Both the position numbers and the translations under genes were made by a program. DNA of 5,029 bases, from contig CABRFW010000132.1 of the NCBI GenBank assembly GCA_902470265.1, forward strand, positions 1-5,029. The letters run 5' to 3'. A model generated the notes under the pieces. It searched no databases, was not told where the DNA came from, and was given only the letters and a program-made list of their open reading frames with translations. Numbering within the stretch: the first letter of the stretch is position 1; each line of letters starts with the position of its first letter. Source of the stretch: an uncultured Collinsella sp. (GTDB lineage: Bacteria > Actinomycetota > Coriobacteriia > Coriobacteriales > Coriobacteriaceae). This document shows, piece after piece, positions 1 through 5,029 of the stretch.

Positions 1-25
1 GCCCGTGGGTTATACCCTAAGAGCA

Positions 26-48
26 AACCACCCTTTTTAAGGGTGGTT
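26..48 (-). terminator. Probable intrinsic terminator downstream of murB
   Basis: Arms AACCACCCTT (26-35) and AAGGGTGGTT (39-48) form a perfect 10-bp stem around a 3-base loop. The hairpin begins 5 bases beyond the murB stop codon, as expected for a terminator of that gene. Read on the minus strand, the stem is followed by TGCTCTT, so the T tract is weak although the stem itself ends in TT. It could also work on transcripts arriving from the other side, where an equally poor tail (CTGATT) follows. The stem is seen directly; its function is inferred. Confidence 0.7.
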
Positions 49-52
49 CTGA

Positions 53-1015
53 TTAAAGGAATTCGCCTACTCGGTGGACTTCGGGTTCTAGGTCTACGTC
101 GAATTGGTCTTTGACGGTTGTTTGGATGTGGCGGATGAGTTCGTCGACATCGGCGGCGGTGGCGCGGTCGGCGTTGACGATGAAGCCGCAGTGCTTTTCG
201 CTCACCTGTGCGCCGCCGATGGCGTGTCCTCGCAGGCCGGCGTCCATGATGAGCTTGCCGGCAAAGTAGCCCTCGGGGCGCTTGAAGGTGGAGCCGGCGC
301 TCGGCATGTCGAGCGGCTGCTTGTCCTCGCGGCGCTGGCGGTAGTCATCCATGTCGGCCTTGATCATCGCGGCGTTGCCCGGGGCGAGATTGAAAGTGGC
401 CGAAAGCACGATGAAGCCGTCGTCGGCGATGCGGCTCTTGCGATAACCCAGGTTGAGCTCGTCGACATCGAACTCGATAATGCTGCCGCTACCGCGGGTG
501 CCGTCGTCGAGCATGCGGGCGGGCTTGTAGACGCGCACGGACTCCAGCACATCGGCCATGCAGGCGCCGTATGCTCCGGCGTTCATGTAGCAGGCGCCGC
601 CGACCGATCCGGGAATGCCCGAGATGGGCTCCATGCCGGTGAGACCGGCCTCGGCTGCCGCCGCGGCGACATCGGAAAGCAGCGCACCGGCGGCCGCCGT
701 GACATGCGTGCCATTGACCGTAATGTCGGAGAGGCCCTCGCCCAGCGCTACGACGATGCCGCGGATGCCCTTGTCGCCGACGAGCAAGTCGGAGCCGTTG
801 CCCACGATGGTGAGTGGCAGATCGCAGCGATAGCAGGTATCGAGCGTGGCGACGAGGCCCTGCTCGGTATCGGGCGTGACAAAGACGTCGGCCGGGCCGC
901 CGATCTTAAACGTGGTGTGCTCGCGCATGGGCTCGCTCATCAGCACGTTGTCCTCGCCGGCAACGCCAGCGAGCGCGCACAGCAGGTCCTCGTTAAAAAA
1001 GTCGTTCTCGTGCAT
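53..1015 (-). CDS. murB: UDP-N-acetylenolpyruvoylglucosamine reductase (MurB, type II)
   Basis: MurB is a cytoplasmic FAD enzyme that uses NADPH to reduce UDP-GlcNAc-enolpyruvate to UDP-MurNAc, the second committed step of peptidoglycan synthesis. The 320-residue product shows the family pattern in order: HTTFKIGGPAD (33-43) and GNGSDLLV (72-79) in the FAD-binding part, SGIPGSVGGACYMNAGAYG (132-150), YRKSR (191-195) with the substrate-binding Arg, SAGSTFKRP (239-247) with the proton-donor Ser at about 242, and LEPEVHRVG near the C-terminus with the catalytic Glu. The direct path from YRKSR to the C-terminal domain, without the extra loop of the E. coli enzyme, indicates type II. A short polar insertion (about residues 167-180, MLDDGTRGSGS) precedes YRKSR and looks variable. 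An in-frame ATG exists at 1114, but I chose the ATG at 1015: it has AAGGCGG 8 bases upstream, and the 33 extra residues do not resemble MurB. The gene appears monocistronic here and diverges from the regulator gene. Confidence 0.96.
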   Translation of the reverse strand: MHENDFFNEDLLCALAGVAGEDNVLMSEPMREHTTFKIGGPADVFVTPDTEQGLVATLDTCYRCDLPLTIVGNGSDLLVGDKGIRGIVVALGEGLSDITVNGTHVTAAAGALLSDVAAAAAEAGLTGMEPISGIPGSVGGACYMNAGAYGACMADVLESVRVYKPARMLDDGTRGSGSIIEFDVDELNLGYRKSRIADDGFIVLSATFNLAPGNAAMIKADMDDYRQRREDKQPLDMPSAGSTFKRPEGYFAGKLIMDAGLRGHAIGGAQVSEKHCGFIVNADRATAADVDELIRHIQTTVKDQFDVDLEPEVHRVGEFL

Positions 1016-1023
1016 ACGAATAT

Positions 1024-1030
1024 CCGCCTT
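1024..1030 (-). promoter_or_regulatory. Ribosome binding site deciding the murB start
   Basis: On the minus strand, AAGGCGG lies 8 bases before the ATG at 1015. It differs from the AAGGAGG consensus by one base. This supports the shorter 320-residue MurB over the upstream ATG at 1114. Confidence 0.7.
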
Positions 1031-1058
1031 TTGGTGGTCGTTGTCATCAATCGATTGC

Positions 1059-1064
1059 AATATA
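1059..1064 (-). promoter_or_regulatory. Possible -10 box of the murB promoter
   Basis: TATATT on the minus strand sits 43 bases upstream of the chosen murB start, a normal distance for a short leader. No convincing -35 hexamer is found 16-18 bases further upstream (the best placed is GCACCA), so the call rests on the -10 box and the position only. If it is real, the upstream ATG at 1114 would lie outside the transcript. Confidence 0.35.
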
Positions 1065-1119
1065 CCCCACCCGGACGGATTTGGTGCGCTGGCGGCGATA
1101 AAACAGCCGTCCACCGGAT

Positions 1120-1136
1120 TGGTAAAGTGTTTATCA
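1120..1136. promoter_or_regulatory. Weak operator-like inverted repeat upstream of the LacI-family gene
   Basis: TGGTAAAGTGTTTATCA is an imperfect 17-bp inverted repeat around an odd centre (TAAA/TTTA plus outer TG/CA). It ends in GTTTATCA, close to the TTTTATCA of operator 2 in the xfp promoter, and agrees with that site at 10 of 17 positions. It lies about 22 bases upstream of the putative -10 box of the regulator gene, where an autoregulatory site could sit. It lacks the central CG that LacI-family hinge helices prefer, so it may be chance. Confidence 0.25.
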
Positions 1137-1157
1137 CCGAGGTAGAGGGGTAGTCGC

Positions 1158-1163
1158 TATACT
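1158..1163 (+). promoter_or_regulatory. Possible -10 box of the LacI-family gene
   Basis: TATACT matches the sigma-70-type consensus in 5 of 6 positions and lies 35 bases before the ATG at 1199. The same hexamer forms the -10 box proposed for xfp. No good -35 hexamer is seen 16-18 bases upstream. Confidence 0.45.
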
Positions 1164-1188
1164 TTCAAGAGATTGCGCGTAAACCCGG

Positions 1189-1194
1189 AAGGAG
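1189..1194 (+). promoter_or_regulatory. Ribosome binding site of the LacI-family gene
   Basis: A perfect AAGGAG core, part of GGAAGGAG, lies 4 bases before the ATG at 1199. It fixes the start of the regulator just ahead of its helix-turn-helix. Confidence 0.8.
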
Positions 1195-1198
1195 CGAG

Positions 1199-2227
1199 AT
1201 GGCCAACAAAGTCACCCTCAAGCAGATCGCCCAGGAGGTGGGGCTTTCCCCCTCGTCGGTCTCGCTTGTTCTCAATAATCGGCCCTGTCGCATCTCGGAA
1301 GAAAACCGCAAGCTCATCAAGGAGGTCGCGGCGCGCAACCACTATGTTCCCAACCAGATTGCGCGCAGCCTGGTCATGCGCGAGTCGCGCACGCTGGGCC
1401 TTATCGTCCCTAACATCGAGAGCCGCTTTTTTGCCTCGCTCGCCGGTAGCCTGGAAAAGCGCTGCCGCGAGGACGGCTATGCGCTCTTCATTACTAGCTC
1501 GGGCGGCAGCGCCGATGACGATCTGGAGCTGCTGCGCCAGCTGGTGACGCGCGGCGTTGATGGCGTCTTTCTGGTGGTGGGTGACGAGTTCTCCGACGAC
1601 CGCGCCCTGCGCGAAGAAGTCAGCCACCTGCCCATCCCGGCGGTAATGGTCGACCGTGCCATTGAGGGGCTCGAGTGCGACAAGGTGATGTTCGACCACG
1701 AGATGGGCGGCTATATGGCCACCCGCTATCTGATCGAGCAAGGTCACCGTCGCATCGCCTGCTTGGTTAATGCCCGCCGTTCCAATACGGGTCGCAAGCG
1801 ACTTGCCGGCTATGAGCGCGCGCTGCGTGAGGTTGGCCTGCCGATCGACGCACGTTTGGAGTTTGAGAGCGAGTACTACATTCCGAGCGCATACGAGGCC
1901 TCGGAGGCGGTGCTCGCAACTGACGCCACTGCCGTGTTCGCAAGCTCGGATAACATTGCCCTCGGTTTGCTCAAGCGCTTGCACGAGATGGGGAAGAGCA
2001 TCCCGGGCGATATCTCGGTGGTGAGCTATGACAACTCGGCGGCCGACGTTCTCTTTGAGCCGGCGCTGACCGCGATTGAGCAGGACCCTGGTGTCCTTGC
2101 GGAGCATGCTTTTGGCTGCATGTCCAAGCGTCTTGCCGGTAGGGGCGGCAGGCGTGCCGAAGAGGTCGTTCTGGAGCCGGAGCTTATCGTTAAGGGCAGC
2201 GTGCTCGAGCTTACTAAACACAACTAA
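1199..2227 (+). CDS. LacI/GalR-family transcriptional regulator, probable regulator of xfp
   Basis: The 342-residue product has the full LacI-family layout and normal length. An N-terminal helix-turn-helix (VTLKQIAQEVGLSPSSVSLVLNN, about 5-27) is followed by a hinge helix (PNQIARSLVM, 51-60), whose Leu58 aligns with the minor-groove wedge Leu56 of E. coli LacI. A periplasmic-binding-protein-like core follows from about residue 65 (TLGLIVPNIES) to the end. Core positions usually involved in sugar binding are kept: Arg201 in RLAGY (LacI Arg197) and Asp278 in SYDNS (LacI Asp274), so a sugar or sugar-phosphate ligand is likely but not identifiable. In the recognition helix, the position equal to LacI Arg22 is Leu23, with Pro18 and Ser19 at the other two specificity positions. 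There is no long C-terminal tetramerisation heptad tail, so it is probably a dimer. The xfp promoter 100-140 bases downstream holds paired LacI-type sites, suggesting this is the local regulator. Repression is the simplest mode; the sugar effector is unknown. Confidence 0.93.
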   Translation: MANKVTLKQIAQEVGLSPSSVSLVLNNRPCRISEENRKLIKEVAARNHYVPNQIARSLVMRESRTLGLIVPNIESRFFASLAGSLEKRCREDGYALFITSSGGSADDDLELLRQLVTRGVDGVFLVVGDEFSDDRALREEVSHLPIPAVMVDRAIEGLECDKVMFDHEMGGYMATRYLIEQGHRRIACLVNARRSNTGRKRLAGYERALREVGLPIDARLEFESEYYIPSAYEASEAVLATDATAVFASSDNIALGLLKRLHEMGKSIPGDISVVSYDNSAADVLFEPALTAIEQDPGVLAEHAFGCMSKRLAGRGGRRAEEVVLEPELIVKGSVLELTKHN

Positions 2228-2231
2228 ACAC
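2213..2231 (+). repeat. Tandem ACTAAACAC repeat at the 3' end of the regulator gene
   Basis: ACTAAACAC occurs at 2213-2221 and again at 2223-2231, a 10-base period that spans the last codons (LTKHN) and the stop. The second copy forms the left half of the operator-like repeat that ends at 2239. It could be a small duplication or chance in an AT-rich stretch. Confidence 0.4.
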
Positions 2232-2239
2232 GTTTATCA
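2223..2239. promoter_or_regulatory. Possible distal operator overlapping the regulator stop codon
   Basis: ACTAAACACGTTTATCA agrees at 12 of 17 positions with operator 2 of xfp read in reverse complement (GCTAAAACGTTTTATCA), with identical ends CTAAA and TTTATCA and the same length. Its inner palindrome is TAAAC-AC-GTTTA. The differences fall in the four central bases, where the family normally needs CG, so binding may be weak. Its centre is 105 bp from that of operator 1, close to ten helical turns, a spacing that would allow looping. This is a suggestion only. Confidence 0.3.
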
Positions 2240-2262
2240 ATTTGCAGAGATCGAATGTGGAG

Positions 2263-2289
2263 CACCTGTGACGGGCAATGCCGCAGGTG
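2263..2289 (+). terminator. Weak candidate terminator after the LacI-family gene
   Basis: CACCTGTG (2263-2270) and CGCAGGTG (2282-2289) can pair as an 8-bp stem with one G-U pair and an 11-base loop. No T tract follows directly; the nearest is TTTTG at 2299-2303. It lies 36 bases after the regulator stop. It may slow or stop read-through into xfp, or simply be a chance hairpin. Confidence 0.3.
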
Positions 2290-2327
2290 AATGTCGCGTT
2301 TTGTTGATTGATGCGATTGATAAGGGT

Positions 2328-2344
2328 GCTAAAACGTTTTTTCA
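2328..2344 (+). promoter_or_regulatory. LacI-type operator 1 upstream of xfp
   Basis: GCTAAAACGTTTTTTCA contains a perfect 10-bp palindrome AAAACGTTTT (2331-2340) with a central CG, the arrangement bent by the hinge helices of LacI-family proteins. It is 16 of 17 identical to operator 2 read in the opposite direction. It lies just upstream of the proposed -35 region of xfp. The binding protein is inferred to be the product of the adjacent regulator gene. Confidence 0.75.
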
Positions 2345-2346
2345 CC

Positions 2347-2373
2347 ATGATAAAACGTTTTAGCAAATATACT
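2347..2373 (+). promoter_or_regulatory. Probable xfp promoter
   Basis: The -10 box TATACT (2368-2373) matches the sigma-70-type consensus in 5 of 6 positions and predicts a start near 2380, giving a leader of about 50 bases. The best -35 is ATGATA (2347-2352), 4 of 6 matches but with a short 15-base spacer, so the promoter may be intrinsically weak or need help. Operator 2 covers the -35 edge and most of the spacer, so a bound regulator should block RNA polymerase. Confidence 0.6.
2348..2364 (-). promoter_or_regulatory. LacI-type operator 2 inside the xfp promoter
   Basis: The perfect 12-bp palindrome TAAAACGTTTTA (2351-2362) has a central CG. Read on the minus strand the full site is GCTAAAACGTTTTATCA, one base different from operator 1. 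It lies between the proposed -35 and -10 boxes of xfp, a classic repression position. The two centres are 21 bp apart, two helical turns, so both dimers would sit on the same face of the DNA. Confidence 0.8.
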
Positions 2374-2386
2374 AGTCCCAACGAAA

Positions 2387-2409
2387 GGTTGCCGTATCGG
2401 AGGGCGACC
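2387..2409 (+). other. Possible hairpin in the xfp 5' leader
   Basis: GGTTGCC (2387-2393) and GGCGACC (2403-2409) can form a 7-bp stem with one G-U pair and a 9-base loop, ending 7 bases before the ribosome binding site. It could stabilise the 5' end of an abundant mRNA. It matches no riboswitch class I recognise, and a short stem like this in GC-rich DNA may be chance. Confidence 0.3.
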
Positions 2410-2416
2410 GCACAGC

Positions 2417-2423
2417 GAAGGGA
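2417..2423 (+). promoter_or_regulatory. Ribosome binding site of xfp
   Basis: GAAGGGA lies 8 bases before the ATG at 2432, good spacing for efficient translation. The protein begins MAKTLGTPWQKL, which matches the usual N-terminus of phosphoketolases and confirms this start. Confidence 0.7.
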
Positions 2424-2431
2424 CATAAACA

Positions 2432-4960
2432 ATGGCTAAAACACTGGGGACGCCGTGGCAAAAGCTGGGCCACGAGGTGCCGGCTTCCGAGCTCGAGGGC
2501 GTCGACCTGTATTGGCGCGCATCGAACTATCTGTCCGTCGGTCAGATCTACCTTCGCTCTAACCCGCTAATGCGCCCCGACTTTGTTGATGAGAAAACCG
2601 GTGAGGTGCGCGACTTCGGTCGTCCGGACGTTAAGCACCGCCTGGTTGGCCACTGGGGCACCACGCCCGGCATCAACTTCCTGTTCGGTCACGTCAATCG
2701 TCTGATCGCCGACCACAACCAGAATGCTATCTTCTTGATGGGCCCTGGTCACGGTGGCCCCGCCGGTACTGCTCAGTCGCTGCTCGACGGCACCTACCGC
2801 GAGATTCGCCCCGACATCACCAATGACGAGGCCGGCCTGCAGAAGTTCTTCCGCCAGTTCTCCTATCCCGGCGGCATCCCGAGCCACTTTGCGCCCGAGA
2901 CGCCCGGTTCCATCCACGAGGGCGGCGAGCTCGGCTACACGCTCAGCCACGCCTACGGCGCCGTTATGGACAACCCGAGCCTGCTGGCCGTGGCCGTGGT
3001 GGGCGATGGCGAGTCCGAGACCGGTCCGCTCGCGACCTCTTGGCAGTCCAACAAGCTCGTGAACCCGGCAACCGACGGCATCGTCCTGCCGATCCTGCAC
3101 CTCAACGGCTACAAGATCGCCAACCCCACCATCCTTGCTCGCGTGTCCGACGAAGAGCTCACCAAGTTCTTTGAGGGCATGGGCTATAAGCCGCACTTCT
3201 TTGTCGCCGGCTTTGACGACGAGAGCCACGCAAGCATTCATGCGCGTTTCGCTGCCCTGTTTGAGCAGGTCTTCGATGAGATCTGTGACATCAAGGCCAC
3301 CGCGCAGGCCCAGGCCGCCTCAGGCGAGACCGTGGTCCGCCCGGCCTACCCCATGATTGTGTTCCGTACGCCCAAGGGCTGGACTTGCCCCAAGCACATC
3401 GACGGCAAGAAGACCGAGGACTCCTGGCGCGCGCATCAGGTGCCGCTGGCGAGTGCCAAGGACACCCACGAGCACTTCCGCGTGCTGCGCGAGTGGCTGC
3501 GTTCCTACAAGCCCGAGGAGCTCTTTACGCCCGAGGGCCAGGTGCGCCCCGAGGTGACGGCCTTTATGCCGACCGGCGAGTTGCGCATCGGCGCCAATCC
3601 CAACGCGAACGGCGGTAAGGTGCGTCGCGAGCTCGAGCTGCCCGATATTCATGCCCACGAGGTCCCCGTCGCAACTAAGGGTCATGGCTGGGGCTCCACC
3701 GAGGCCGCCCGCGTCTTTGGTGAGTACACTGCCGACGTTCTGGCCAAGAACATGGATGACTTCCGCATCTTTGGTCCCGACGAGACCGCGTCCAACCGTC
3801 TGCAGGCTGCCTACAAGGTGACCAAGAAGCAGTGGGACGCCGGCTTCTACGAGGACGAGGCCAACGACGAGCTGCTGGCAGGCTCCGGTAAGGTCGTCGA
3901 GCAGCTGTCCGAGCACCAATGCGAGGGCTTCCTCGAGGCCTACGTGCTCACTGGCCGTTCCGGCGTGTGGAGCTCCTACGAGAGCTTTGTCCATGTGGTC
4001 GACTCCATGGTCAACCAGCACTGCAAGTGGCTCGAGGCTACCAAGCGCGAGATTCCGTGGCGTGCCCCCATCAGCGGCCTTAACATTTTGCTGTCGAGCC
4101 ACGTCTGGCGTCAGGACCACAACGGCTTCTCGCATCAGGACCCCGGCTTTATCGACCTGCTGCTCAACAAGGCCAACGACACGCACATCGTGAATGCCTA
4201 CTATCCGGCCGACGCCAACATGGCCCTTGCCGTTGCCGAGCGCGTCTACCAGTCCACCGACTGCGTCAACGCCATCTTCTGCGGCAAGCAGCCTGCTCCG
4301 ACCTTCCAGACGGTCGACGAGGCCAAGGCGGAGCTCGCCGAGGGCGTTGCGACCTGGGAGTGGGCATCGACCGCCGGTTCGCTCGCCGAGGCCGATGTCG
4401 TGGTCGCCACCTGCGGCGACGTGCCGACGCTCGAGGCTCTGGCTGCAACCGACATGCTGCGCGAGCTGGGCATCAAGGTATGGTTCGTCAACGTGGTCGA
4501 TCTGCTCAAGATCCAGAACGTCTGCGAGAACGACCAGGCTCTCAGCGACGAGCGCTGGGCTGAGCTGTTCGGCTGCGGCGAGAAGCCCGTCCTCTTCGCG
4601 TTCCACGCCTATGCCGGCACGATTCGCCGCCTGATCTGGAACCGCCCCGGCCACGATGCCTTCCGCGTCCACGGCTACGAGGAGAAAGGCTCCACGACAA
4701 CGCCGTTCGACATGCTGCGCCTGAACAACATGGACCGCTGGGCACTGGCCGCGGACGTGCTGCGCATGGTCGACGCCGATAAGTTTGCTGAGCGGATTGA
4801 TAAGTGGGAGGCATTCCGCACCGAGGCCTTCGAGTTCGCGTGCGATGAGGGCTACGATCACCCGGCCTTCACCGACTGGGTCTGGCCCGACGCCGCAGCC
4901 GCAACCGCTGCCGACGGCGCACTCTCCGCAACCCAAATGACCGCTGGCGACAACGAATAG
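2432..4960 (+). CDS. xfp: Phosphoketolase (xylulose 5-phosphate / fructose 6-phosphate)
   Basis: This cytoplasmic, thiamine-diphosphate enzyme cleaves xylulose 5-phosphate with phosphate into acetyl phosphate and glyceraldehyde 3-phosphate. Many members also cleave fructose 6-phosphate to acetyl phosphate and erythrose 4-phosphate; sequence alone does not settle which. The 842 residues comprise the N-terminal pyrophosphate-binding domain (about 10-380), the pyrimidine-binding middle domain (about 390-590) and the C-terminal domain (about 600-815). Both family signatures are present: EGGELGY (163-169) and the stretch 176-194 ending in GDGE, which starts the ThDP/Mg motif. Counterparts of known Bifidobacterium breve active-site residues are visible: His74 (its His64), His107, His152, Gly165, His335, Glu494 (its Glu479, which activates the cofactor), Tyr516, Asn564 and His568. 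Compared with bifidobacterial Xfp as I recall it, there are about 11 extra residues at 53-63 and an Ala-rich tail after WPD (about 821-842). It is probably transcribed alone under the LacI-type operators. No acetate kinase gene is in view. Confidence 0.97.
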   Translation: MAKTLGTPWQKLGHEVPASELEGVDLYWRASNYLSVGQIYLRSNPLMRPDFVDEKTGEVRDFGRPDVKHRLVGHWGTTPGINFLFGHVNRLIADHNQNAIFLMGPGHGGPAGTAQSLLDGTYREIRPDITNDEAGLQKFFRQFSYPGGIPSHFAPETPGSIHEGGELGYTLSHAYGAVMDNPSLLAVAVVGDGESETGPLATSWQSNKLVNPATDGIVLPILHLNGYKIANPTILARVSDEELTKFFEGMGYKPHFFVAGFDDESHASIHARFAALFEQVFDEICDIKATAQAQAASGETVVRPAYPMIVFRTPKGWTCPKHIDGKKTEDSWRAHQVPLASAKDTHEHFRVLREWLRSYKPEELFTPEGQVRPEVTAFMPTGELRIGANPNANGGKVRRELELPDIHAHEVPVATKGHGWGSTEAARVFGEYTADVLAKNMDDFRIFGPDETASNRLQAAYKVTKKQWDAGFYEDEANDELLAGSGKVVEQLSEHQCEGFLEAYVLTGRSGVWSSYESFVHVVDSMVNQHCKWLEATKREIPWRAPISGLNILLSSHVWRQDHNGFSHQDPGFIDLLLNKANDTHIVNAYYPADANMALAVAERVYQSTDCVNAIFCGKQPAPTFQTVDEAKAELAEGVATWEWASTAGSLAEADVVVATCGDVPTLEALAATDMLRELGIKVWFVNVVDLLKIQNVCENDQALSDERWAELFGCGEKPVLFAFHAYAGTIRRLIWNRPGHDAFRVHGYEEKGSTTTPFDMLRLNNMDRWALAADVLRMVDADKFAERIDKWEAFRTEAFEFACDEGYDHPAFTDWVWPDAAAATAADGALSATQMTAGDNE

Positions 4961-5001
4961 CATCCGGGACGGTCTCGCGCTGGGGCCTGCTCCGGGCGGG
5001 T

Positions 5002-5023
5002 GCCCTTCCTCGGGGAAGTGGGC
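5002..5023 (+). terminator. Candidate terminator hairpin downstream of xfp
   Basis: GCCCTTCC (5002-5009) can pair with GGAA (5014-5017) and GGGC (5020-5023) around a TCGG loop and a 2-base bulge, giving an 8-bp GC-rich stem about 40 bases after the xfp stop. The bases that follow (TTCGCG) are not a T tract, and the window ends there. It may be a terminator or an mRNA-protecting 3' hairpin. The rest of 4961-5029 shows no recognisable gene. Confidence 0.4.
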
Positions 5024-5029
5024 TTCGCG

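Noticed and set aside
7..17. GGGTTATACCC small inverted repeat at the window start
   Set aside because: A 4-bp stem with a 3-base loop is too short to support any function, and the neighbouring gene is outside the window.
104..1153. 349-residue open frame on the plus strand, antisense to murB
   Set aside because: murB motifs on the other strand are clear; this frame has no recognisable domain and runs over the divergent promoter region.
1157..2221. 354-residue open frame on the minus strand, antisense to the LacI-family gene
   Set aside because: The plus-strand protein has an unmistakable LacI fold pattern and ribosome site; the antisense product resembles nothing I recognise and is a high-GC shadow.
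2306..2321. GATTGAT direct repeat (2306-2312, 2315-2321) and TTGATA at 2317-2322 as a -35 box
   Set aside because: TTGATA is 45 bases from the TATACT -10 box, far too long a spacer, and the 7-base repeat is likely chance in an AT-rich stretch.
2328..2364. The 37-bp palindrome read as an intrinsic terminator of the regulator gene
   Set aside because: The stem is mostly A-T, no T tract follows on either strand, and the embedded AAAACGTTTT palindromes with central CG fit operators better.
2214..2432. 72-residue minus-strand frame in the gap before xfp
   Set aside because: It would run through the operators and promoter, shows no convincing ribosome site or protein pattern, and has a random-looking composition.
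3320..4963. 547-residue open frame on the minus strand, antisense to xfp
   Set aside because: It mirrors the codon structure of xfp in GC-rich DNA, has a low-complexity, Val/Leu/Gly-rich composition with no family resemblance, and xfp itself is certain.

Overview
The window carries three complete genes in G+C-rich DNA with strong Shine-Dalgarno sites. In order they are murB on the minus strand, a LacI-family transcriptional regulator on the plus strand, and a phosphoketolase (xfp) on the plus strand. Dense GC-ending codons, AAGGAG-type ribosome sites, a type II (Gram-positive-like) MurB and a phosphoketolase very close to the bifidobacterial Xfp pattern all suggest an actinobacterium. A gut Coriobacteriia such as Collinsella or a relative is my best guess. 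That placement is inferred from family resemblance and composition; nothing in the window proves it.

Layout: positions 1-52 hold a strong hairpin that can end murB. murB (1015 down to 53) and the regulator gene (1199-2227) diverge from a gap of about 180 bases, which holds a possible promoter for each and one weak operator-like repeat. A gap of 204 bases (2228-2431) separates the regulator from xfp. It contains the most interesting feature of the window: two 17-bp LacI-type operators in opposite orientation, 16 of 17 bases alike, with centres 21 bp apart, lying over and just upstream of the xfp -10 box. xfp fills 2432-4960, and a GC-rich hairpin follows near the window end.

How the parts fit: the regulator is probably the dedicated local controller of xfp. 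Its own gene lies immediately upstream, and the paired sites in the xfp promoter have the AT-flanked central CG expected for this family. Phosphoketolase splits xylulose 5-phosphate (and often fructose 6-phosphate) to acetyl phosphate, so the circuit would tie an acetate/ATP-yielding sugar shunt to a sugar or sugar-phosphate signal. murB belongs to peptidoglycan synthesis and looks like an unrelated divergent neighbour. I found no mobile element, CRISPR array, tRNA, rRNA or clearly new enzymatic system; the novelty is at the level of the regulatory DNA.
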